A stretch of DNA of 5,549 nucleotides, from contig JAZQPT010000105.1 in assembly GCA_045628725.1 (NCBI GenBank), positions 1 to 5,549 of the forward strand, written 5' to 3'. Positions within the stretch are counted from its first letter, which is position 1; the number at the start of each line of letters is the position of its first letter. The stretch comes from JACQGD01 sp045628725 (lineage in GTDB: Bacteria > Patescibacteriota > Saccharimonadia > Saccharimonadales > Saccharimonadaceae). Positions 1 to 5,101 of the stretch are shown piece after piece. A program made the translations under genes and the position numbers. The notes under the pieces are model-generated. The model did no database searches. It had not been told where the DNA came from and worked only from the letters and a program-made list of their open reading frames with translations.

Positions 1-94
1 CGGTGTGCATCGAACCCATGATCACGCGGTTCTTCACCGTCGTGAAACCCAGGTCGAGCGCGGCGAGGAGACGGGGGTAGGCGCTGTTTGTCAT
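1..94 (-). CDS. fadH: 2,4-dienoyl-CoA reductase FadH, N-terminal fragment (runs off left edge)
   Basis: The minus strand from the ATG at 94-92 reads MTNSAYPRLLAALDLGFTTV followed by KNRVIMGSMHT. This closely matches the start of FadH, whose E. coli form begins [20 protein letters not shown] and continues into VLMGSMHTG. FadH is an NADPH-dependent old-yellow-enzyme-family flavoprotein with FMN, FAD and a 4Fe-4S cluster; it reduces 2,4-dienoyl-CoA intermediates during beta-oxidation of unsaturated fatty acids in the cytoplasm. Only the first 31 residues are present, the beginning of the TIM-barrel domain, so no catalytic residue can be checked. There is no clear Shine-Dalgarno sequence before the ATG. 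A related old-yellow-enzyme reductase cannot be fully excluded, but the GFTT-KNR-MGSMHT run is very characteristic. The high GC content suits ordinary host chromosome and contrasts with the operon beginning at 629. Confidence 0.87.
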   Translation of the reverse strand, partial: MTNSAYPRLLAALDLGFTTVKNRVIMGSMHT

Positions 95-241
95 CCCGGC
101 ATTAAACCCGGAATCCTTGGAGGCTGGGTTCTAAAAGTCGCCGTTACTGGTGATCTAACAGGGCAGGACCGTTTCAGCGCTACGCACAAGTGCAAGGGCT
201 GCAGCTTGGGCGACGCTCAAAAATGGATGAGTAATGAACTG

Positions 242-422
242 TATGACTACCGCGTCGCCGTCTCGGGCGAATGGCAGCAAACCGTCGAGCTGTGGCCGCT
301 GGGTGTCGTTGCCCGACCTTGTCAATAAAAAGCTCCTCTATCTGTACCTAATTGAGCTGACGCTGTGGATTTTGGTCGAAACCAGTGATCCGGACATAAC
401 CGATACGCTGACCTCGAAAAAC
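242..422 (-). pseudogene. Tn3-family resolvase (serine recombinase) remnant
   Basis: Read on the minus strand, 422-315 gives FRGQRIGYVRITGFDQNPQR, then QLN, a stop, and VQIEELFIDK. A second frame, 316-242, continues SGNDTQRPQLDGLLPFARDG and DAVVI. Together these match the N-terminal catalytic domain of Tn3-type resolvases, which read roughly QRIGYVRVSTFDQNPERQL, then a DKASGKDTQRP segment and a VREGDTVVVHSMDR segment. Damage is plain: an in-frame TAG at 350-348, a two-base deletion near 316-320, the catalytic Ser of the RVST motif replaced by Thr (RITG), and loss of similarity after about base 242, so the conserved HSMDRLARN segment and the helix-turn-helix DNA-binding domain are gone. The usual initiator Met position is GTT. 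The gene is dead. It shows that a Tn3-family transposon once sat between fadH and the operon. Confidence 0.82.
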
Positions 423-628
423 GTGCTTCTTTAAAAAATGGTGCAGGAAAGAGTCCATGACCGTTAAAGGTATACGTGAAGTAATTACAATATCAACCCC
501 ATCCTAACGGATTGTACTGGGATTTCCGACATCAGGTTAGGGCATAGACTTACCTGACACAAAAAATCGCTAACTACAGCTCCTTGGTCAATACGCCTCT
601 ATAATATGCAGGGGCTGACTGCTTGCGA
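423..628. other. Intergenic stretch with no recognisable gene
   Basis: I translated this stretch on the minus strand in three frames and found only short, stop-rich peptides with no family resemblance. It lies between the dead resolvase and the end of the DUF2142 gene, so it could contain remains of a transposon res site, but I could not recognise one. The companion stretch 95-231 on the other side of the resolvase is also without a recognisable gene and must include whatever promoter fadH uses. A short inverted repeat, TCAGGT at 532-537 and ACCTGA at 552-557, is too weak to name. Confidence 0.5.
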
Positions 629-630
629 TT
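561..630 (-). terminator. Possible terminator after the glycosylation operon
   Basis: On the minus strand the operon's last stop codon (631-629) overlaps the beginning of AATCGC (630-625). Its complement GCGATT occurs at 570-565 and is followed directly by a run of T (566-561). A six-pair stem ending in a T tract has the form of a rho-independent terminator, but the loop is about 54 bases and not GC-rich. This is a weak candidate, included because nothing better is seen downstream of the operon. Confidence 0.22.
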
Positions 631-2005
631 AAAAAATCCAGTACGCGGTTAATAAGCAAAAAAACGTTAAAAGCGCTTCAGCAATACCAAGCCCGGCAAC
701 CAAAATCAATGCTTTTGCGGGTGACAGTCGACCGCTGCAATTTGACAAGGCACCCGCGATGACTGTCGCGAGCAGTGGGAGCACAGGAATGAAATATCTT
801 CCCTGAACCCCATCGACTGTAACTGCTGCAACCGCTGTCCAATACAGATACAAAGCAAGCATGATCAGTCCAATGCTCGACAGAGCGAGCACACCCCACC
901 ATGCCATCGTAAAGGATGAACGAACAGATTTGATATGCGAAACGGAGAATATCGAAATCAGAAGCGAGACGGCTGCCAGACAGTAACTTAATGTCGGAAG
1001 CTTTAATTTAAGCCATCCTAATACTCCGATAGTCGTAAAAAAGTAAAACTCATTCCATAAAAATCCATGAGCAACCGCTTGCAGAAACAGAAAAGGATGC
1101 CCTATAACATGTTGCAATTGTCCCACAACGCTGGTGCCAAGCTTTACAGGGACAATCAGCCCGGATACAGAGTGCATCCACATTACTGTTATCGAAATTG
1201 GAATAATAATTAGGGCCGTTTGTATCCCTAATGATTTTATCGGCCTCTCGGTATCAAACCCTGAAAAAAATGCAATTAAGATCAGCGGTGCATACACTAT
1301 CTTTATCGAGCAAAATATGGTTGCGCATATTATTGCCATAACAAGGTTAGATGTCGTCCAATTTTTGTTTGCATATGCTTCGAGCGCAAGCGAAGTATAT
1401 AAAAAAGCCGATCCAATTACCATTGCATCGGGGGAAAGAGATGCAAACAAATATACCGACATTGGCAACAAACCAGCCGCCATGAAGCCAGGCTTGCTTA
1501 ATGGAGAGTGCCGAACTGCTAATGAGATTAAAAATACTGCAACAATCACATTTACAAGCCGAGCCAAGTACATAAAAGCTAGCGGTCCTGCGCCGAACAT
1601 TCGACCCAATGCAATGGCAGAAGACTGGGGAATATAGGGTATAGGTGAATAAAAAGCTGCGCCCGAAAAATCGATAAACTCCCGTCTATAAGGAAGCAAA
1701 GGCGTGGCAAAATCAGCGAAAGATACGGACCAAGGTCGCTTGATTATTGGCCGCTCTGTATGTATCGCTCTCGAACCTAGATGATCGCTAGAAAGCTTGA
1801 TAAGAGAAGAGGGAAGCATACCACCGGCGACTCTATTTTCGACCCGGGCAAGGAGCTGCCCCTCGCTTATCTGGTAAGCCCGATAAAAATGTTGGGGCTC
1901 ATCCGGGACCTGAAATGGTGGCGTGATAAAAATCAGCGGTATGGAACACACTAATCCAACCAAAAAGCAGAACAACTGAGTGTTCCGTTCTACCCAGAGA
2001 ATCAT
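629..2005 (-). CDS. DUF2142 family polytopic membrane protein, probable GT-C-like glycosyltransferase
   Basis: From the ATG at 2005-2003 this encodes 458 residues with many hydrophobic segments. Family features are clear: a first membrane helix at about residues 10-29 running into TPPFQVPDEPQHFYRAYQIS (28-47), a large loop of about 85 residues ending in SPIPYIPQS (120-128), LLPMSVYLFASLSPDAM (179-195), and GVQGRYFIPVLPLL (399-412) near the C-terminus. These are DUF2142 hallmarks. The family is found in polysaccharide and cell-surface glycan loci, and its architecture resembles GT-C enzymes that use polyprenyl-phosphate sugars at the outer membrane face; the acidic VPDEP motif after helix 1 fits that. 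It is the last gene of the operon, 106 bases after the carrier. The frame is open back to a TTG at 2131 and another ATG lies at 2050, neither with a good ribosome binding site; I chose 2005 because it places helix 1 as in the family. Substrate and acceptor are unknown; transferase activity is inference. Confidence 0.85.
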   Translation of the reverse strand: MILWVERNTQLFCFLVGLVCSIPLIFITPPFQVPDEPQHFYRAYQISEGQLLARVENRVAGGMLPSSLIKLSSDHLGSRAIHTERPIIKRPWSVSFADFATPLLPYRREFIDFSGAAFYSPIPYIPQSSAIALGRMFGAGPLAFMYLARLVNVIVAVFLISLAVRHSPLSKPGFMAAGLLPMSVYLFASLSPDAMVIGSAFLYTSLALEAYANKNWTTSNLVMAIICATIFCSIKIVYAPLILIAFFSGFDTERPIKSLGIQTALIIIPISITVMWMHSVSGLIVPVKLGTSVVGQLQHVIGHPFLFLQAVAHGFLWNEFYFFTTIGVLGWLKLKLPTLSYCLAAVSLLISIFSVSHIKSVRSSFTMAWWGVLALSSIGLIMLALYLYWTAVAAVTVDGVQGRYFIPVLPLLATVIAGALSNCSGRLSPAKALILVAGLGIAEALLTFFCLLTAYWIF

Positions 2006-2111
2006 AACGCGCACCAATATATTAAAGTAAAAGACAGTTAAACATGTCATAACTTGAAACAGGTGCCAGATGCTTAGCGAACCTAATACTATTCGCGATA
2101 GCCCGATCGCA

Positions 2112-2450
2112 TTAGGAACGCACTGCCACAATTATTCCGATAACGATTAAAGAAATTCCAAGCAAATACTGAGCGTGAAAACGTTCGTTAAGAATAAAAT
2201 AGCTCCCGATGGGTACGATGACAAATGCAAGAGCCATTAAGGGATACGCTTTGCCAAGATCTATTTTTTGCAGTACCCAGACCCATGCAATAGTGGTAAT
2301 ACCATACAAAGCGAAGGCTGAACCAAGCAACAACAAAGTTTCAATATGAAAAAACGAAGCATTTTTGCGTAACGCAATCGCGCTAAGTTTAAACAAAATT
2401 TGGCCGGCAGCGATTCCTACCACACAGAGAAGCGCAATGAAATATATCAT
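2112..2450 (-). CDS. Small EmrE/ArnE-like membrane carrier, probable lipid-linked sugar flippase
   Basis: This encodes a 112-residue, almost wholly hydrophobic protein with four predicted helices, at about 2-21, 35-57, 66-86 and 94-111. It has the size and layout of the small multidrug resistance branch of the drug/metabolite transporter superfamily. The AAGQILFK segment (14-21) and WVWVLQKIDLGKAYPLMAL (56-74) resemble ArnE, half of the undecaprenyl-phosphate-aminoarabinose flippase, more than EmrE. The position of EmrE's essential Glu14 is Ile or Ala here, so proton-coupled drug export is unlikely. It starts 13 bases after the glycosyltransferase stop codon, suggesting translational coupling, and the DUF2142 gene follows. 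I infer that it flips the polyprenyl-phosphate sugar made by the upstream enzyme, as GtrA does in serotype-conversion operons. The frame is open further upstream, but ATG 2450 places helix 1 at the N-terminus as expected. It probably works as a dimer (family knowledge). Confidence 0.83.
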   Translation of the reverse strand: MIYFIALLCVVGIAAGQILFKLSAIALRKNASFFHIETLLLLGSAFALYGITTIAWVWVLQKIDLGKAYPLMALAFVIVPIGSYFILNERFHAQYLLGISLIVIGIIVAVRS

Positions 2451-2463
2451 CGGGATTGTGCTT

Positions 2464-3447
2464 TCATTGGGTTGACTTAACCGTACTGAGCTTAAGATGT
2501 AACGTTTCACTGGGCGAAGTGGCGATATCATGTCCGATGAATGCCAGTATAAGCTGCATGCCAATAATCATAGGAAGTGCCGCAAACATGACAGTACCCG
2601 GCAAAGTAGGGTCACCTGAGTTTATCGATTCCACCCAATGAAACGCACCAAATAATCCGCCACCAAGCAACATCATTATCCCAATAGGGAGCTCTAATGA
2701 TGCCAGGGACATATCCCGCAAATAATAATTGTAACCTATCCGCTTCCAACAATTACGAACATGCTTAAACATGAATTCGCCGATTATTTTGGAAATCTTT
2801 AAATTACTAATTTCGTCACCGTACTTTGCAGACATGGGAATATCCATTGCGACTGCTTTGATCGTATTAAGCCGGAAGAGCAAATCTGATTCAAAAAAAT
2901 AGCGCCGGCTGATTTTATTGAAGGGCAGCAACCGAGCCACATTGCTATGAATTGCGGTATAGCCGTTTGTTGGGTCAAATAACTCCCAATATCCCGAGGA
3001 CAGCTTAGTCATAAATGATAACGCAGCATTACCGAATAGCCGGATTGCCGGCATTGAACGGATTTCCTCGAGATCGAAAAACCTGTTCCCTTTTGTGTAA
3101 TCTGCTCGCCCCATAATAATAGGTCGTATAAAATTAGGGATTAAAGCTGGGTCCATTTGGCCATCACCATCAATCTTGACAATAATATCCATCCCGTCGG
3201 CTATCGCGGTGGCATATCCAGCCATAACCGCGCCCCCGACTCCTTGATTCTCAACATTGGAAATTACCTGCACCCTGGAATCCCGGCAATTATCCTTAAC
3301 AAATGCGCCGCTTCCATCCGGACAACAGTCGTCGACAACGTAGATGCGGGCCACTTCTGGTCCGATCTGGGCAATGACGTCCAAAATAAAACGTTTTACC
3401 CGATACGAAGGTATTACAACAGCTATTAAATATCCCATTGTGTCCAT
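2464..3447 (-). CDS. Family 2 glycosyltransferase, GtrB/DPM type (polyprenyl-phosphate sugar synthase)
   Basis: This 327-residue protein has a GT-A catalytic domain followed by two C-terminal membrane helices. Visible motifs are the N-terminal strand IAVVIPSYR (8-16), VVDDCCPDGS (37-46) with the nucleotide-binding Asp pair, NQGVGGAVMAGY (67-78), the metal-binding DGDGQMDP (93-100), KGNRF (119-123), DPTNGY (158-163) and RRYFFESDLLFRL (181-193). Helices lie at about 247-270 and 285-306. This is the arrangement of GtrB, DPM1 and ArnC-like enzymes, which transfer a sugar from a nucleotide donor to undecaprenyl or dolichyl phosphate on the cytoplasmic face of the membrane. ATG 3447 is preferred because AAGG (3459-3456) lies eight bases before it; a second ATG at 3438 is less well placed. 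It is the first gene of the operon and is followed at 13 bases by the small carrier, which would take its product. The sugar cannot be told from the sequence. Its base composition is AT-richer than the window edges. Confidence 0.9.
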   Translation of the reverse strand: MDTMGYLIAVVIPSYRVKRFILDVIAQIGPEVARIYVVDDCCPDGSGAFVKDNCRDSRVQVISNVENQGVGGAVMAGYATAIADGMDIIVKIDGDGQMDPALIPNFIRPIIMGRADYTKGNRFFDLEEIRSMPAIRLFGNAALSFMTKLSSGYWELFDPTNGYTAIHSNVARLLPFNKISRRYFFESDLLFRLNTIKAVAMDIPMSAKYGDEISNLKISKIIGEFMFKHVRNCWKRIGYNYYLRDMSLASLELPIGIMMLLGGGLFGAFHWVESINSGDPTLPGTVMFAALPMIIGMQLILAFIGHDIATSPSETLHLKLSTVKSTQ

Positions 3448-3455
3448 AATATTTA

Positions 3456-3459
3456 CCTT
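3456..3459 (-). promoter_or_regulatory. Ribosome binding site of the glycosyltransferase
   Basis: The minus strand reads AAGG at 3459-3456, eight bases before the ATG at 3447. It is the only clear Shine-Dalgarno sequence in the operon and decides between the two closely spaced ATG codons at 3447 and 3438. Confidence 0.6.
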
Positions 3460-3473
3460 GTTGCGTATTTGGC

Positions 3474-3501
3474 ATTATACTGAAAATTTTTAAGGAAACA
3501 A
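3474..3501 (-). promoter_or_regulatory. Probable sigma-70 promoter of the glycosylation operon
   Basis: On the minus strand TTGTTT (3501-3496) is followed after 16 bases by a perfect TATAAT (3479-3474). The TATAAT ends 26 bases before the first ATG, which allows a short leader containing the AAGG site. The sequence around it, roughly 3475-3540, is strongly AT-rich, as upstream promoter regions of acquired genes often are. The -35 box is weak, matching TTG only. No operator-like dyad was seen, so regulation, including silencing by an H-NS-like protein, is only a guess. Confidence 0.55.
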
Positions 3502-3614
3502 TTTATTTTGTAAAGAATTAAGTTTGCCTTTTTTCAGCACCTATTGCGCAAATCAGACACCGCGAGCATCGAGTCTGGGCTTTGGTAGTCTAAGCGCATG
3601 GAACCGGATCCTTA

Positions 3615-3633
3615 GGGGAAACGCTGATCAATT
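3615..3633 (+). repeat. Terminal inverted repeat, right end of IS copy A
   Basis: GGGGAAACGCTGATCAATT is nearly repeated at 4453-4470 in the same orientation (GGGAAGCGCTGATCAATA). Each copy lies just past the C-terminal end of a transposase remnant, as expected for the element's right terminus. Confidence 0.7.
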
Positions 3634-3740
3634 AACGATTCGGCGCATCTACCTCTCTTTACGAACGCGGTGGCGTCGCAATTGAAAGTACGTTTTTTCA
3701 TTCGCGCTACGGACGTTATTTCAGCAGCTTGCTGTATTCC

Positions 3741-4449
3741 TGGCACCTTTCGTCGCTCAGACGCACTTCGGGTTTCAGTGACCGTAAATCGCCAACCTGC
3801 AGGCGCGAGATTGGCGATATCGGACAGCGTGAACGGTTGTGCCGTGTTCTTAGCCAAGCCGCGATAGCGCGCCTTGCGATGCCGGAACCGGTTCTTAATG
3901 ACATTGAACGGACGCTCTACTTCGCCCGCACGGGCGCCTTGAGATGCTCCAGTTTTTCGAGCATGCGTCCGGACTTGTTCTTGGGAAGCTCCCGCGCTTT
4001 GAGCGCTTCATCGCCACGTGCCTAGTCATCGATTTACCAAGATTATCGGCGCGCTTTCACCACTCCAGCATCGCTAAAGCGCTGCAGTTTCGTCGCCATG
4101 CAGCAGCACGTACGCTTGCGTCACATCGGAGACGTTGCCGGTGGTGCCGATCAGCGTGTACACCAAGCCCGGAGCGGCGTCTACGCTGATATGCGTGAGG
4201 CCTTTCGCGTTAAGCAAATGACGAAATGTCAGCAGCGTCAGTGCGTACCGCACCGAGTCGCCATTGAGGTCGATGCCAACAAACCCCGAATTGACTGGCC
4301 GTCGTCGATCGCATCTGCAATGCCTTCATCGGACAAGCCAAAACACCGCTGTGCCACATGCATGCTCAGCATGCGGCCAGGCCGATCGGTGGGCGACCTG
4401 GCCCGCATGCCTTGGGATAGTGCGGCTCGATCAGTTTGTGCAACTTTCC
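3741..4449 (-). pseudogene. IS5-family transposase, copy A, multiply broken
   Basis: Pieces in order on the minus strand are GKLHKLIEPHYPKACGPGRP then PIGL (one frame, from 4449), RMLSMHVAQRCFGLSDEGIA then DAIDDGQSIR (second frame), and FVGIDLNGDS then LLTFRHLLNAKGL (third frame). The last joins directly to THISVDAAPGLVYTLIGTTG and NVSDVTQAYVLLHGDETAAL, and then a stop. A later frame resumes at VERPFNVIKNRFRHRKARYR, followed by GLAKNTAQ. This is the domain order of IS5-type DDE transposases. The second catalytic Asp (in the GNVSDV segment) and the final Glu (VERPF) are still visible. The segment carrying the first Asp (normally in a VDAT motif) is deleted between FRHLLNAKGL and THISVDA, a loss of roughly 60 codons by comparison with the family. 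At least three frame changes and several stops show that it is inactive. The C-terminal frame stays open to 3612, because the usual stop after the ETRSASE stretch has been lost. Confidence 0.78.
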
Positions 4450-4452
4450 CAA

Positions 4453-4470
4453 GGGAAGCGCTGATCAATA
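4453..4470 (+). repeat. Terminal inverted repeat, right end of IS copy B
   Basis: GGGAAGCGCTGATCAATA differs from the copy A terminus at few positions and sits at the boundary between the two transposase remnants. It abuts the point where copy A's transposase begins (GKLHKLIEP at 4449), so the boundary is sharp to within a few bases. Confidence 0.68.
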
Positions 4471-4596
4471 GATCATTTCTGCGGTTCCGCGGATTTTCAC
4501 GCGAGCGAGCGCCTTTCAATTTTTTATCACGTCTTTTCGGGCCGCCAGAGGCTCGTTTTTCAGCAAATAGACTGCTTTGCTTGCGCCTCTCCGCGC

Positions 4597-4990
4597 TCAG
4601 GACGCTCTTCGGGTTTCAGTGATCGTAAAACGCCTGCCGGCCAGCACCAGATTGGCAAAGCCGAACAGGGTGAACAGCTAGGCGGTGTTCTTCGCCAGAC
4701 CAAAGTAGCGCGTCTTTCGATGGCGGAACAGGTTCTTGATGACATGGAACGGATGCTCGACTTTCGCGCGCACGCTCGTTTTGAGATGCTCAAGCTTTTC
4801 GGTCATGCGGCCCAGCCTGTTCTTCGGCAGCGCCTTGCGCTTGCTGCGCTTCATGGCCACGTGCCAAGCTACCGATTTGCCGATGCAGATTGCCCCACGG
4901 CGTGGCCACGTCAATCTCTGCAAGGAAACGGTCGCGGCGTGTCAGCTTCTTCTTGGCGGCGTACTCGAGGTCGGAAAAACTCTTTTGCAT
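4597..4990 (-). pseudogene. IS5-family transposase, copy B, internally deleted
   Basis: From ATG 4990 the minus strand gives MQKSFSDLEYAAKKKLTRRD, then RFLAEIDVATPWGNLH, the typical N-terminus of this transposase group. At about 4885-4895 the sequence jumps, with a frame change, to GKSVAWHVAMKRSKRKALPK followed by NRLGRMTEKLEHLKTSVRAK, VEHPFHVIKNLFRHRKTRYF and GLAKNTA. A TAG at 4680-4678 stands where the family, and copy A, have Gln (CAG to TAG). After it the frame continues LFTLFGFANLVLAGRRFTIT and ETRRAS to the natural-looking stop at 4599-4597. The final catalytic Glu (VEHPF) is kept, but both catalytic Asp segments are in the deleted part, so it cannot be active. Confidence 0.8.
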
Positions 4991-5060
4991 GATCGATGGC
5001 GGTGCGGGGAAAGTGCCCATATTGTCTCAGGTCGGGCCAAGCCGCCACACGACAGGTAAT

Positions 5061-5079
5061 GAATAAGTCGCCACTCCCC
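5061..5079 (-). repeat. Probable left terminal inverted repeat of IS copy B
   Basis: The minus strand from 5079 reads GGGGAGTGGCGACTTATTC, matching the right terminus GGGGAAACGCTGATCAATT at 10 of 19 positions, with the first five identical. Both are preceded outward by TTA. It lies about 70 bases before the transposase ATG at 4990, a sensible distance for the left end. The outer flanks, TTA at 3612-3614 and TAA at 5080-5082 on the plus strand, are not a direct repeat, so no clear target duplication is kept. Confidence 0.45.
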
Positions 5080-5101
5080 TAATGGAAATGCGCGCTACAC
5101 A

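Larger units (their letters stand above)
3615..4452 (-). mobile_element. Decayed IS5-type insertion sequence, copy A (5' end missing)
   Basis: The element runs from a terminal repeat beginning GGGGAAACGCTGATCAATT at 3615 up to the junction with copy B at about 4452. Its transposase reads on the minus strand and covers most of an IS5-type protein in several frames. The left terminal repeat and about the first 40 codons are missing. The length is about 840 bases, against roughly 1.2 kb that I infer for an intact element by adding the parts kept in the two copies. A TTA precedes the terminal repeat at 3612-3614. I cannot name the exact IS. Confidence 0.75.
4453..5079 (-). mobile_element. Decayed IS5-type insertion sequence, copy B (internal deletion)
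   Basis: Copy B lies directly next to copy A in the same orientation. It has a right terminal repeat at 4453-4470 and a probable left terminal repeat at 5061-5079. It keeps the N-terminal start and the C-terminal third of the transposase, but the middle, roughly 190 codons by family comparison, is gone. The parts it lost are largely those that copy A keeps. It ends 22 bases beyond the stop codon of the gene at 5102. An alternative reading is that the N-terminal part belongs to copy A and only a 5'-truncated copy sits between. Confidence 0.72.

Noticed and set aside
95..118. Possible dispersed palindromic repeat near the fadH start (CCCGGCATTAAACCCGG)
   Set aside because: The CCCGG blocks are in direct, not inverted, orientation, so it does not form the hairpin of such repeats, and only one copy is present.
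5..328. Plus-strand open frame of 107 codons
   Set aside because: It is antisense to both the fadH start and the resolvase remnant and shows no family resemblance.
600..605. Plus-strand TATAAT resembling a -10 box
   Set aside because: No -35 box lies at 15-19 bases (TTGGTC at 584 is only 10 away), and no plus-strand gene follows.
1134..1637. Plus-strand open frame of 167 codons
   Set aside because: It lies wholly antisense to the DUF2142 gene, whose family motifs are clear, and its own peptide has no recognisable domain.
4098..4622. Plus-strand open frame of 174 codons
   Set aside because: It crosses the boundary between two IS relics and is antisense to recognisable transposase pieces.
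3612..5082. Target-site duplication around the IS pair (TTA and TAA)
   Set aside because: The flanks are complementary rather than identical on one strand, so they are not a direct repeat; they may be part of the terminal repeats.
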